Assembly: GCA_041651575.1 (NCBI GenBank)
Contig: JBAZJB010000001.1
Span: 702,450-766,449 of the forward strand
Direction of reading: 5' to 3'
Length of the DNA stretch: 64,000 bases
Source: JAQUOT01 sp041651575
GTDB taxonomy: Archaea > Nanobdellota > Nanobdellia > SCGC-AAA011-G17 > JAFCDX01
Position numbers and translations under genes: made by a program. Below are positions 24,411 through 32,838 of the stretch, one piece after another (the stretch's first letter is position 1; each line of letters starts with the position of its first letter). A model generated the notes under the pieces. The model was not told the origin of the DNA. It did no database searches and saw nothing but the letters and a program-made list of their open reading frames with translations.

Positions 24411-24692
24411 ATGGTAACATTTAAACAACCAAGGAAGAGAGCAAGATCTAGAAAATTAAGAAAGGTTTATGTAAAATTGCCTGGAAACAAAGTAACTTTA
24501 CATTATAGAAAAAGAAAACCTTCTCATGCAAAATGTGCTAATTGTAAAAAACCTTTGAAAGGAACTTTACGTGAATTACCTTCTGTAATGAAAAATTTAC
24601 CTAAAACTTATAAAAAACCATCAAGACCTTATGGTGGGTATTTATGTTCAAACTGTACAAGAGAATTAATAAAAGCAAAATTTAGGAGATAA
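24411..24692 (+). CDS. rpl34e: 50S ribosomal protein eL34
   Basis: 93 aa. QPRKRARSRKLRKVYVKLPG and the two zinc-type CxxC pairs (AKCANCKKPLKG and LCSNCTRELIK) identify it. It follows the DUF106 gene by 20 bp without a visible ribosome-binding site, and precedes eL14 by 2 bp. The eL34-eL14 pair follows secY in many archaea; the adenylate and cytidylate kinase genes often found here are absent. Confidence 0.95.
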   Translation: MVTFKQPRKRARSRKLRKVYVKLPGNKVTLHYRKRKPSHAKCANCKKPLKGTLRELPSVMKNLPKTYKKPSRPYGGYLCSNCTRELIKAKFRR

Positions 24693-24694
24693 AA

Positions 24695-25066
24695 ATGGTA
24701 TTATTTGATATTGGAAGAGCTTGTGTGAAACTTGCAGGAAGAGAAGCAGGAAAAATAGCTGTAATAGTAGATTTTGATAAAAAAAATAAGAATTTTGTTT
24801 TAATTGATGGAAGCGTAAAAAGAAAGTTATGTAATACAAAACATTTAGAACCTCTAGATATTTTATTGAAAATAAAAAAAGGTGCTTCTAGTTCAGATGT
24901 TCATGCAGCAATGAAAAAAGAAAAGCTTGAAGTTATTGCTAAGAAAGGCAAAGAAAAGAAAAAAGCTGAAAGACCAAGAAGATTAAAAATTATTAAAAAT
25001 AAAAATAAACCTGTAAAAGAAGCTCCTAAAAAAGTTGAAAAGAAAAAAGAAAAAAAGAAAAAATGA
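24695..25066 (+). CDS. rpl14e: 50S ribosomal protein eL14
   Basis: 123 aa. The KOW-like start FDIGRACVKLAGREAGKIAV, then VDFDKKNKNFVLIDGSVKRK and NTKHLEPLDILLKI, fits archaeal L14e. The last 45 residues are a Lys/Pro tail (RRLKIIKNKNKPVKEAPKK). ATGA overlap with the next small gene. Confidence 0.93.
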   Translation: MVLFDIGRACVKLAGREAGKIAVIVDFDKKNKNFVLIDGSVKRKLCNTKHLEPLDILLKIKKGASSSDVHAAMKKEKLEVIAKKGKEKKKAERPRRLKIIKNKNKPVKEAPKKVEKKKEKKKK

Positions 25067-25266
25067 ATGTTAAATCTATAAAAGAGTTACAACAAGCTGC
25101 CGAAAATTTACAAGAACAATCAAGAGAAATTGTTATATATTTAGAAGCTATAGACTATTCCAAATCTGAGAGAGATATAATAAATCCTGAATCAAAAATT
25201 TTATCTTTAAAAAAGAAAATTAAAGAATTAAAAGGAATAATTGGAAAAATAGAATCTTTATTATAA
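25063..25266 (+). CDS. Small coiled-coil protein in the ribosomal operon
   Basis: 67 aa, almost wholly helical with two heptad-like blocks (IKELQQAAENLQEQSREI and SKILSLKKKIKELKGIIG) split by a YSKSERDIINP turn. I do not recognise a family. It overlaps eL14 by 4 bp and is one base before prefoldin alpha (TAAAATG), so it is very probably translated. Its location where cmk or truB often lies suggests a lineage-specific factor for ribosome assembly or prefoldin; this is inference. Confidence 0.75.
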   Translation: MNVKSIKELQQAAENLQEQSREIVIYLEAIDYSKSERDIINPESKILSLKKKIKELKGIIGKIESLL

Positions 25267-25267
25267 A

Positions 25268-25714
25268 ATGAGCGACCAAGAACAAATTCTACAACAAAAG
25301 TATATAGAATTACAGATGCTTGACCAACAAATAAAACAAGTTCAGCAACAACATTCTATTTTACAACAACAAGTTGAAGAATTAATGAGATTAGACATAG
25401 ATTTAGATGATTTAACTAAAGTTAAAGAAAATTCTAAAGCTTTTTTTCCTTTGAGTGCAGGAGTTTTTGTTGAAGGTTCTATAAATAATACTAAAGAATT
25501 ACTAATTAATGTTGGGGCCGATGTTTCTGTTAAGAAAACAATACCCGAAGCTAAGTCTTTAATTCAAGAACAAATTAAAGAACTTCAAGAAGCTTTAATG
25601 AATATTGATAACAATTTAAAATTTGCAGATTTAAAAGCACATGAATTACAAGAAGAAATAATACAATTAGATTGTAAAATGCATCATAATCACAAAGATG
25701 GGCATAAACATTAA
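25268..25714 (+). CDS. pfdA: Prefoldin subunit alpha
   Basis: 148 aa. Two long coiled coils (from LQQKYIELQMLDQQIKQVQQ, and from IQEQIKELQEALMNIDNNL) flank the beta-barrel part AFFPLSAGVFVEGSINNTKE and LLINVGADVSVKKTIPEAK, which is the alpha-type hexamer contact. It hands unfolded chains to the thermosome. The C-terminus MHHNHKDGHKH is histidine-rich and could bind metal. Last gene of the long operon. Confidence 0.94.
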   Translation: MSDQEQILQQKYIELQMLDQQIKQVQQQHSILQQQVEELMRLDIDLDDLTKVKENSKAFFPLSAGVFVEGSINNTKELLINVGADVSVKKTIPEAKSLIQEQIKELQEALMNIDNNLKFADLKAHELQEEIIQLDCKMHHNHKDGHKH

Positions 25715-25725
25715 TTATAAAAAGA

Positions 25726-25733
25726 TTTAAATA
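25726..25733 (+). promoter_or_regulatory. TATA box, AAAAAGATTTAAATA type
   Basis: TTTAAATA ends 22 nt before ATG 25755. The same AAAAAGA plus TTTAAATA unit precedes the two other NTRTLEA-type surface genes at 35775 and 62363. Confidence 0.7.
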
Positions 25734-25754
25734 CATAAATATTTTAATATTTTT

Positions 25755-26378
25755 ATGGTAAAAGAGGTAAAGACTTTATTAACTATATTGCTTTTTGCAG
25801 TATTAGGATTATTTTTATTTGATATATTATCTAGTTTTAATTCTAATAATAATGTAAGAGTACTTGAAGGAGCAATATGTCCTTATACTACTTGTCCTAC
25901 TACATCTTGGTCTACATGTTCTGGAGGAAAGCAATATTGTACTGTTACAGGATGTTCATCTTTAACTAGAGCTTGTACAACAAGTACAACAGTAACTGAA
26001 AAAGTGACTTGTAACTTTTTAGGTGCAGTTAATGCAAAAATATGTAAAGGTACCGATGCTTCTAATATACAATTGGCTAAATGTACTATTCCTAGTAAAA
26101 CAAGCTGCAGTACTTCTATTTCAGGTAGAAAAGGAGCTGCTATAACTTGGAAAGTAGATCAGTATACATATACTAATGCTAAAGGTCAAAAATATTCTGA
26201 AACTTGTGTCCCTTCAACTAGTAAATATTTGGATGGATCTGCTAAAATTATATCTTTTGCTTGTAAAAATGTTTTATTAAGTGGGACTGGAACAGGAACT
26301 TCTGGGGTATGTCCAACGTATATTTGTAGTAGAACTTGTCCTGCAGATTCAACTCATAATTGTCCTTATTGTTGTTAA
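25755..26378 (+). CDS. Secreted cysteine-rich protein with thrombospondin-like repeat and VRVLEG motif
   Basis: 207 aa. Residues 8-22 form an N-terminal hydrophobic helix, followed by NNVRVLEGA at 32-40, a variant of the NTRTLEA motif seen in two other proteins here. Then comes a W-S-x-C module (TTSWSTCSGGKQYCTVTG) similar to a minimal thrombospondin type 1 repeat, a 100-residue Cys-containing domain and a Cys-rich end (CSRTCPADSTHNCPYCC). There are about 18 cysteines, so disulfides outside the cell are likely. No enzyme motif. Leaderless transcript likely. Confidence 0.75.
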   Translation: MVKEVKTLLTILLFAVLGLFLFDILSSFNSNNNVRVLEGAICPYTTCPTTSWSTCSGGKQYCTVTGCSSLTRACTTSTTVTEKVTCNFLGAVNAKICKGTDASNIQLAKCTIPSKTSCSTSISGRKGAAITWKVDQYTYTNAKGQKYSETCVPSTSKYLDGSAKIISFACKNVLLSGTGTGTSGVCPTYICSRTCPADSTHNCPYCC

Positions 26379-26403
26379 ATAATCAATTTTTTATAATAAT
26401 CTA

Positions 26404-26411
26404 TTTAAACC
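26404..26411 (+). promoter_or_regulatory. TATA box of the primase gene
   Basis: TTTAAACC ends 22 nt before ATG 26433, so a leaderless mRNA is expected. Confidence 0.55.
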
Positions 26412-26432
26412 TATAAAATTTCTATAAGAGCT

Positions 26433-27743
26433 ATGCAACTAGATTATAAGAAAATAAGAGAATATTATTCTAGAAAAGATGTAAAAGATGAATTATTAAA
26501 AATAGCACAAAATAGGGAAGTGCAAGCTTGGTTTTCTGATGTGAGAGGTAAAAGACCAGATACAATTAATTTTCCTGGAGATGTAGATGATTTAATTAAA
26601 AAAGGAATGACTTCTTTTCATATTTCAGAAGAAAGGTGGCATGATCCTTTACAATTAAAACCTGGAATGAATAAAAGAGAATTAGATGAAAATAGGAGCG
26701 GTTGGGATTTATTATTGGATATAGATTGTAAAGATGTAGAAATATCAAGAATTACTGCAGAATTATTATTAGAAGCATTAATATTTCATGATGTAAAAGA
26801 TATTTCATTAAAATTTTCAGGTAATCACGGATTTCATATAGGAATTCCTTACGAATCTTTTCCTGAACAATTAAATGGAAAACAAACAAGACTATTATTT
26901 CCAGAATTAGTAAGGATAGTTGCAAATTATTTGAAAGAAATGATAAAACCTTTTTTAACTGAAAGAATTTTAAAAATATATTCTTTAGACAAACTTTCTT
27001 TGAAATTTACTAAACATATGAAAGATTTAGTTAAAGATGGAAAATTTGATCCTTATTCTGTTGTAGATATTGATTCTGTTTTAATTTCTTCAAGACATAT
27101 GTTTCGTGCTCCATATTCTATAAATGAAAAATCTAATTTAGTTAGCATTCCTTTAAATCCAAATAAAGAATCATTAAGGATTTTTAAATTAGAAGATGCA
27201 AAAATAGAAAATGTAAAAGTAAAATTAAGATTTTTAGATATAGAAAATGTTACAAAAGAAAGTGCAAGAAATTTATTGTTACAATCTTATGATTGGAATG
27301 TAAAAAACCAGAAATCTGATATAAAAATAATTGAAACTAAAAAATATGAAACCTCTACAGATGAGATTTTGGAAGAAGATTTTCCTCCCTGTATTAAATT
27401 GTTATTAAAAGGATTAAAAGAAGATGGAAGAAAAAGAGCAGTTTTTATTTTAATTAATTTTTTAAGACATTGTAATTGGCCTTTGGACAAAATTGAAAAA
27501 ACTTTGAATGAATGGAACAAAAAAAATTATGAACCTTTGAGAGAAGGATATGCTAAATCTCAATTAGAATGGTCTAAAAAACAATCTAATATTGTTTTAC
27601 CTGCTAATTGTGATAATCCTGCTTATTACAAAAGTATGGCAATTTGTGTACCTGATGGATTATGTAAAATGATAAAAAATCCAGTAAATTATGCTATAAG
27701 AAAGTCAAGAATGAGAAAAGATACTAAAAAGAATAAAAAATAA
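26433..27743 (+). CDS. priS: DNA primase, fused small (PriS) and large-subunit Fe-S (PriL C-terminal) domains
   Basis: 436 aa. The catalytic AEP domain shows DLLLDIDC with D96 and D98, the SGNHGFHI motif at 129-136 and HMFRAPYS. After about residue 310 a segment DFPPCIKLLLKG, a GR-rich helix pair and ANCDN, ICVPDGLCK and KNPVNYA supplies four cysteines (C320, C393, C405, C411) in the order of the PriL Fe-S domain. This makes it a one-chain primase as described in Nanoarchaeum-type DPANN. It would synthesise primers at replication forks. The PriL N-terminal domain is missing. Confidence 0.88.
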   Translation: MQLDYKKIREYYSRKDVKDELLKIAQNREVQAWFSDVRGKRPDTINFPGDVDDLIKKGMTSFHISEERWHDPLQLKPGMNKRELDENRSGWDLLLDIDCKDVEISRITAELLLEALIFHDVKDISLKFSGNHGFHIGIPYESFPEQLNGKQTRLLFPELVRIVANYLKEMIKPFLTERILKIYSLDKLSLKFTKHMKDLVKDGKFDPYSVVDIDSVLISSRHMFRAPYSINEKSNLVSIPLNPNKESLRIFKLEDAKIENVKVKLRFLDIENVTKESARNLLLQSYDWNVKNQKSDIKIIETKKYETSTDEILEEDFPPCIKLLLKGLKEDGRKRAVFILINFLRHCNWPLDKIEKTLNEWNKKNYEPLREGYAKSQLEWSKKQSNIVLPANCDNPAYYKSMAICVPDGLCKMIKNPVNYAIRKSRMRKDTKKNKK

Positions 27744-27746
27744 ACA

Positions 27747-27754
27747 TTTATATA
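27747..27754 (+). promoter_or_regulatory. TATA box of the EF-hand protein gene
   Basis: TTTATATA. A start about 22 nt downstream leaves a leader of about 36 nt that contains the full ribosome-binding site at 27797-27805. Confidence 0.6.
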
Positions 27755-27796
27755 GTAAAATGTCTCTAATTTAATATATTAATATTAAAATTTAAA

Positions 27797-27805
27797 AGGA
27801 GGTGA
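27797..27805 (+). promoter_or_regulatory. Full-length ribosome-binding site before a TTG start
   Basis: AGGAGGTGA, a complete match to the archaeal 16S 3' end, 6 nt before TTG 27812. It fixes the start codon. Confidence 0.85.
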
Positions 27806-27811
27806 AAAATT

Positions 27812-28546
27812 TTGGAAAGAAATACTATAATCTTATCGATTGTTTTAGTATTGGCAGCACTTTTTATTATAGGTGCTAGTTATACTGGAAAAGCAGTGGC
27901 AGTTCCATTTGATTCTGATGGAAACGGAATTTTAGAAATTCCAGATTTAAGTGAATCAACTAGTCTTCTTGGGCAGGTTTATAATACTAACGTACAATTT
28001 ATTTTAGTTAATACTTGTTCAGAAAAAAGAAGTCTAAACTTTTGTAATTCAGTAGATATAAATAGCGATAATTATATCACTATTGCTGAAGCGCAATATG
28101 CTTATGACTATATTAAAAGTAAGATATCTGGAATTACTTTGTATGATTCTGATGGAAATGGAATATTAGAAATTCCTGATTTATCTGCAGCAAATAATCT
28201 TCTTGGACAAGTTTCTAATACTTATACAAAATCTATTTCAATAGAGGATTGTATTGGGTATGGATTTAGTTCAGACTTTTGTAATTCTGTAGATACAAAT
28301 AAGGACGCTTTAATAACTTATGAAGAAGTTTATGCAGCCGTTTCAGGAATTAAAGGGTTGTTAGGTGCAACAAATATAGAAACATTAGAAGAAATAAGAG
28401 CAAATTCTTGTAATGCAGATAATACTTGTGAAACCAATAGTTTAAAAGTTACTAGTTTGGCTAAACCAAATGGCGGTAATGCATATGTTTGCGTAAATGC
28501 ACAAGGACAACTTTACAGAAGCAATAGGCCATGTAGATTAATTTAA
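27812..28546 (+). CDS. Surface protein with four EF-hand/dockerin-like calcium loops
   Basis: 244 aa, TTG start fixed by the AGGAGGTGA site. An N-terminal helix (residues 5-22) is followed by YTGKAV at 24-29. Two tandem halves each hold two calcium loops: DSDGNGILEIPD at 34-45, DINSDNYITIAE at 82-93, DSDGNGILEIPD again at 112-123 and DTNKDALITYEE at 161-172. The arrangement is like dockerin type I or extracellular EF-hand pairs, with a conserved Cys pair per half. The C-terminal 60 residues have four more cysteines. It convergently abuts the kinase gene (4-bp overlap). Confidence 0.78.
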   Translation: MERNTIILSIVLVLAALFIIGASYTGKAVAVPFDSDGNGILEIPDLSESTSLLGQVYNTNVQFILVNTCSEKRSLNFCNSVDINSDNYITIAEAQYAYDYIKSKISGITLYDSDGNGILEIPDLSAANNLLGQVSNTYTKSISIEDCIGYGFSSDFCNSVDTNKDALITYEEVYAAVSGIKGLLGATNIETLEEIRANSCNADNTCETNSLKVTSLAKPNGGNAYVCVNAQGQLYRSNRPCRLI

Positions 28547-29160
28547 TTTATTTCTTTTTTTATTTTTTTTAAATTTTCTTCAGTTTTATCTCTTTTATAT
28601 TCTTTTACAATATTTATGAAATTATTTCTATCAATTTTAATTCCTTTTTTATTTAAAATATCAATTAAAGGATGAGACATAATAAATTGACAGAACTGAG
28701 TTACATTTTTTGGATTATTTGTTAAATAACTTCTTTCAAAGTCTATTAAAACAGGTTTTTTATCAATAATAATGTGTTTTACTGGATGATGCATTTCTAA
28801 TTTATTTATTTTTAACTTATCTAAAATAAAACATTGTTCTAAACTATTATTTAAAAGTTTAATTATGTCTTTTTTATTTTTATCTTTAAAAGAATCCAAA
28901 ATAAATTTTCCTTTTACGAATTCATATATCATAAATTTTTTTCTAGAAATTATTAATCTTGGTCCAATTTTATATTTATTAATTATTTTAAGAAATTTTG
29001 CTTCATTTAAAATTCTATCTTTAGCGCTTATTCCTGGTTTTTCAGTTTTAATTGCAATTTTTTTATTTCTAAAAATTCCAGTATATATTATAGATCTCTT
29101 TCCTTGAGCTAAATATTCAACGTTTTTGACTTTTAATGCCTTTATTTCTTTTAAAATCAT
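28543..29160 (-). CDS. Predicted archaeal Ser/Thr protein kinase, RIO/Bud32-related
   Basis: 205 aa. The ATP loop is YLAQGKRSIIYTG, the lysine is K38 in KKIAIKTE, and the metal-binding DFG equivalent is D140-F-E in VLIDFERS. The catalytic loop is unusual: MHHPVKHIII (H124, H125, H129) replaces the HxD..N pattern, a feature of the small archaeal kinases grouped as COG2112. Substrate unknown. The ATG at 29160 is 22 nt from a TATA box that also fits the divergent surface-protein gene. Confidence 0.78.
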   Translation of the reverse strand: MILKEIKALKVKNVEYLAQGKRSIIYTGIFRNKKIAIKTEKPGISAKDRILNEAKFLKIINKYKIGPRLIISRKKFMIYEFVKGKFILDSFKDKNKKDIIKLLNNSLEQCFILDKLKINKLEMHHPVKHIIIDKKPVLIDFERSYLTNNPKNVTQFCQFIMSHPLIDILNKKGIKIDRNNFINIVKEYKRDKTEENLKKIKKEIN

Positions 29161-29181
29161 ATAAATGCTAATAGAAAGTTT

Positions 29182-29189
29182 TTTAAATA
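29182..29189. promoter_or_regulatory. Shared TATA box for the kinase (minus) and toroid surface protein (plus)
   Basis: TTTAAATA on plus, TATTTAAA on minus. Leftward it ends 22 nt before the kinase ATG 29160. Rightward, +22 predicts a transcript starting at 29211, exactly at the GAGGTG ribosome-binding site of the next gene. The surface gene therefore cannot use its in-frame ATG at 29165. Confidence 0.6.
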
Positions 29190-29210
29190 TATTACTATTA
29201 AACTATTTCA

Positions 29211-29216
29211 GAGGTG
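29211..29216 (+). promoter_or_regulatory. Ribosome-binding site of the toroid surface protein
   Basis: GAGGTG, 5 nt before ATG 29222; it decides between this ATG and the one at 29165. Confidence 0.65.
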
Positions 29217-29221
29217 CTTTG

Positions 29222-31168
29222 ATGAGTTTACCAAGATTAACGTGTTTAATGGCTTGTTTATTAATTATATCTAGTTTTATGTGTTTAGCAGAGGATGCAG
29301 CTGAAACTGATACTGCTGTAGAAACTGCTGCAGATTATACTACGGCAAACACATGGTTATTAAATTCTATGAGAAATGCTTCTTGGAATAAACCTATACC
29401 TGAGTTAACTTTTTCATTATTGGCTATAAATAATCTTGGTGAATATAATTCTGATGTTAAAGAAGGTCTTTTAAAATTATTGAATAAAAGTTCGGAAAGA
29501 GGGTGTTTCCCAAAAACTTCTTGTAAAGTTAAAGATACTGCTTTAGCTTTGTTAGTACTAGGTAAAACTGGTCAAGATATAAATAAAACTGTAACTTGGC
29601 TTAAAAATATGGAAATAGCTTCTGGTGCAACAGCTGGAAGTTGGTATATTCAATTTAATCCGACTGTTGATGGAACTTGTCAAATTACTTGTGAAGGTTC
29701 TACAACTCCAAAATCTGTAGATGTTGGTCCAACAAAACCTTGGATAAATGCAGATACTTTATGTGGTCCTATTGGAAATAAAAAATTCAAAAAATATGAT
29801 ATAGATTGTGTAAATGTTGGAGATCAAGCAATGCATGTTACTGTAATATATCGTATTGCTAGACAAGGATTTACAGAAGATTATTTATTACATGATGAGC
29901 AAACACAAAAAACTACTTTAACAATAGAAAATGCTTGCTTTGCAACAGGTTCTGGTGTTGGAACTTGTGATTATGAAAGTACTTTATATGCTACTTGGGC
30001 TTTAAAATCAATTGCTGGAGAAGAAATCCATACATTACCTTATCTAGAAGAAAATAAAAATGCAAATGCTTTACATAGATCTTTATTATATTTGGTAAGG
30101 CCTGATAGCAAATATTATTCTAGTTGGTTAAAAGAACATCAAAAATCTTCTGGTTCTTGGTTAGATGATGTATATGTTACTTCAATTGGAGCAATATCAA
30201 TGATACAATCTACTGATGATGCAGATTCTTATCTTAATGCTACAAGATGGTTGACTTTGAAATATAATGAGAAAAAACATAATTGGAATGATAAAGTTTT
30301 AGATACTGCTTCTGCATTGATTGCCTTATCAGGTGGATTTAAAGATAATTCTATTGGTGTTGAAGATGGAGAAATTGATAATGGAGAAATAGGTGCAGAA
30401 AATGTTACTGTTGCAATAGAACTTATTTGTAATGATGGTTTAGATGATGATAATGATACTTTTGTTGATTGCAATGATAATGATTGTACAAATGATAATT
30501 CTTGTTTATGTATTGGTTCATCGGTAGAATGTAGTCCTAATATTGCTTGTCCAAGTGGACAATCTTGCGATTATAGAACTTGTACTTGTGGAACAACCAC
30601 AATTATAGAACCAACATCAGGACAATGTTCTTTAAATGCTGGAAACGAATGTGAAATAAATAGTCATTGTGATATAGGTTATGAGTGTAGTTCTGCTTGT
30701 ATTTGTGAACCTGTATATGAAGATACTGATGAATGTGATTGTACAATAGATGATGATTGTGATGAGGGTTATGAATGTGTTGGTGGTTGTACTTGTACTA
30801 GTATAGAAGAAGAAACTGAAGAAGGTAGTATGTTGCCTTGGATAATTATTATAATTGTTGCTGTAATTTTATTATTGATTTTAGTTTATTATTATTTAAA
30901 TTATGTAAAAAAAGGAAAAACTTTCAAAGATTTTAAAGAAGATTTAGGTTCTAAATTTGGAAAAAAATCAAAAAAACCAAGTTTTGAAGAATATTTAACA
31001 ACAAGGCCAAGACCTAGTGCAGAGTTAATAAGGCCAAGACAAATGCCTACAAGGCAATTACCTGCTTTCCCTACACAAAACGTACCTAAAAAATCTGCTA
31101 GAGAAAAGAAAGTAGATGATGAATTAGAAAAATCTTTGGCAGAAGCAAAAAAATTATTGGGCAAGTAA
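29222..31168 (+). CDS. Membrane-anchored surface protein with terpenoid-cyclase-like alpha/alpha toroid
   Basis: 648 aa. A signal peptide (MSLPRLTCLMACLLIISS) is followed by about 350 residues of repeated helices (ANTWLLNSMRNASW, KDTALALLVLG, SSWLKEHQKSSGSW, VLDTASALIALSGG), the pattern of prenyltransferase/squalene-cyclase toroids or alpha-macroglobulin thioester domains. No cyclase DxDD motif is obvious, so a binding role is more likely. Then a D-rich calcium-like segment, EGF-like Cys modules (CEINSHCDIGYECSSACIC), a membrane helix near residue 540-560 and a cytoplasmic basic tail. Start chosen by ribosome-binding site and promoter. Confidence 0.75.
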   Translation: MSLPRLTCLMACLLIISSFMCLAEDAAETDTAVETAADYTTANTWLLNSMRNASWNKPIPELTFSLLAINNLGEYNSDVKEGLLKLLNKSSERGCFPKTSCKVKDTALALLVLGKTGQDINKTVTWLKNMEIASGATAGSWYIQFNPTVDGTCQITCEGSTTPKSVDVGPTKPWINADTLCGPIGNKKFKKYDIDCVNVGDQAMHVTVIYRIARQGFTEDYLLHDEQTQKTTLTIENACFATGSGVGTCDYESTLYATWALKSIAGEEIHTLPYLEENKNANALHRSLLYLVRPDSKYYSSWLKEHQKSSGSWLDDVYVTSIGAISMIQSTDDADSYLNATRWLTLKYNEKKHNWNDKVLDTASALIALSGGFKDNSIGVEDGEIDNGEIGAENVTVAIELICNDGLDDDNDTFVDCNDNDCTNDNSCLCIGSSVECSPNIACPSGQSCDYRTCTCGTTTIIEPTSGQCSLNAGNECEINSHCDIGYECSSACICEPVYEDTDECDCTIDDDCDEGYECVGGCTCTSIEEETEEGSMLPWIIIIIVAVILLLILVYYYLNYVKKGKTFKDFKEDLGSKFGKKSKKPSFEEYLTTRPRPSAELIRPRQMPTRQLPAFPTQNVPKKSAREKKVDDELEKSLAEAKKLLGK

Positions 31169-31170
31169 TA

Positions 31171-32454
31171 ATGAAAAAATTTATTATTCTGGTATTATTT
31201 GTATTAATATTACCTTTAGTAAATTCTGCTATCAATATAGAAAGAAATTCTTATTCTATCTCTGAAACAGTTTTAATTAAATTACAATTTGAAAATGCAC
31301 CTTCTTCAACTATAAGTGTTTCTGATTTAAGCTTATATGATCAGGAAAATAGAAAAATTGCAACTCCTTTTTATTTAGTAAAATTTACTCCAAATTTGTA
31401 TTATGTTTATTTTAAGATTCCAAATACATTTAATGCCATATCTTATACATTTAAATTAAAAGAATATACTTATTTAGAAAACGGACTTTTAAAATCATCT
31501 ACAGAATCAATAAGTTTTAGCTTAAAATCAAGGGAAGAACCAGTGATTTCTATTGAACCTGCAGCAGTAATCTTAAATTTAGATAGTTCAAATAAATTTT
31601 ACTTAAATATAAAAAACAATGGAGAAAATTCTACTAATATCTCCCTTAAATTTACTGAAGGAAATGGAACTTTAAATTATAACAATTTTATCTTAAACCC
31701 GAGTTTATCTAAATCGGTAATGGTTTCTTTTTTAGAAGCAGGGACTAAAATATTAAATGTAAAATATAATAATAAAGAGTATAATATTCCAATAATAACC
31801 ACAAAAAAATATATAACGCCTATTAATAAAACTATTACAAATAAAACAAATATAACTATTATAGAAAATAAGCCTATAATAATAAATCTCCCTGAAAATA
31901 TTACTCAAGAAAAAACTCCAGAAAACGCAATACAATTTATAGATCCAATAAGTAAAATAAATTTTAGTTTGACTAAAGAAGAAACAAAAAAAGGAGAATT
32001 AAGATTTAAGAATATATTTACGAGAAATATTACAAATGTTAGATTTTATGTAACAGGAAATTTACAAGGCATAGTAAAATTAAATATTTCTAATTTTGAT
32101 GTTGTTTCTCCTGGAGAAATTGAAAAGCAATATGTTTGGATAAATGAAGATAAATCTTTATATAGGAATTATGAAGGAGCGATAATATTAGAATATGAAA
32201 CTAAAAAATTAGAGATACCTGTTTATATTTATTTTTATAAACAACCAGAAGGAATTGTAAATGAAACAACACCTAAACAAAATGAAAGTCTTTTTACAGA
32301 AGAACCAGAAACAACTTATATTGAACCACAACCACAAACAGGAAGAACTTTAGCTCTTTTAGGAATATTTTTTGTTGTAGTAATATCTTTTATAATTTAT
32401 TATAAAGCAAGAAAGGCAAAAAAACAGAAAAAATCTTTATTTCTTTTCTTCTAA
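31171..32454 (+). CDS. Membrane-anchored beta-sandwich surface protein
   Basis: 427 aa beginning MKKFIILVLFVLILPLVNSA, a cleavable signal peptide. The body has several beta-rich, Asn/Thr-rich (N-glycosylation-like) domains, with the central one typical of CARDB/NEW3-like folds (NLDSSNKFYLNIKNNGENST). A long proline/threonine linker precedes a C-terminal helix (ALLGIFFVVVISFIIYYK) and basic tail. It starts 2 bp after the toroid protein stop, so the two probably form a surface pair. Its end overlaps the convergent coiled-coil gene by 18 bp. Confidence 0.72.
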   Translation: MKKFIILVLFVLILPLVNSAINIERNSYSISETVLIKLQFENAPSSTISVSDLSLYDQENRKIATPFYLVKFTPNLYYVYFKIPNTFNAISYTFKLKEYTYLENGLLKSSTESISFSLKSREEPVISIEPAAVILNLDSSNKFYLNIKNNGENSTNISLKFTEGNGTLNYNNFILNPSLSKSVMVSFLEAGTKILNVKYNNKEYNIPIITTKKYITPINKTITNKTNITIIENKPIIINLPENITQEKTPENAIQFIDPISKINFSLTKEETKKGELRFKNIFTRNITNVRFYVTGNLQGIVKLNISNFDVVSPGEIEKQYVWINEDKSLYRNYEGAIILEYETKKLEIPVYIYFYKQPEGIVNETTPKQNESLFTEEPETTYIEPQPQTGRTLALLGIFFVVVISFIIYYKARKAKKQKKSLFLFF

Positions 32455-32838
32455 TTGTTTTTTAAGCATAATATTTTCTGCTTGTAAATTCTTTAAGAAC
32501 ATAGTAAAATTATGTAATCTTGCTAATAAATCATTAATCATATTTTCTATTGGTTTTACTTCTCCATCAAGTTTTAATGGTTCTATAATTTCTACAGATG
32601 AAGGCATATAATTAAAGCAGAAATTTGTTAATACTTCCATATCATTTAATTGTAATTCAAGATCAGCAAAAGTACTCCATAGTGTTTCTTGAACTTTTTT
32701 TACTTCTGCTACGTCTTTTGTTATAACTTTTATTCCTTTTTCTTTTTCTAAGTTTCCCATTACTTCATTCATTACTTTTTTTATGTGTTCCTCTGGGAAA
32801 CCTGCTATTTCAATTATTGCTTTGATTTTTGTTTTCAT
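32437..32838 (-). CDS. Small helical protein of unknown function
   Basis: 133 aa from ATG 32838 (MKTKIKAIIEIAG); the in-frame ATG at 32850 would overlap more of the upstream gene. It starts with a ferredoxin-like strand-helix segment and ends in a coiled coil (LLARLHNFTMFLKNLQAEN). I do not recognise the family. It is the last gene of a minus-strand group with Hjc, an unknown protein, AmrS and a lamin-tail surface protein, each overlapping or one base apart. Confidence 0.65.
   Translation of the reverse strand: MKTKIKAIIEIAGFPEEHIKKVMNEVMGNLEKEKGIKVITKDVAEVKKVQETLWSTFADLELQLNDMEVLTNFCFNYMPSSVEIIEPLKLDGEVKPIENMINDLLARLHNFTMFLKNLQAENIMLKKQLEEKK

Noticed and set aside
29165..29221. Upstream ATG start for the toroid surface protein
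   Set aside because: It lies before the TATA box and before the predicted transcript start, while ATG 29222 has GAGGTG at good spacing and gives a normal signal peptide.
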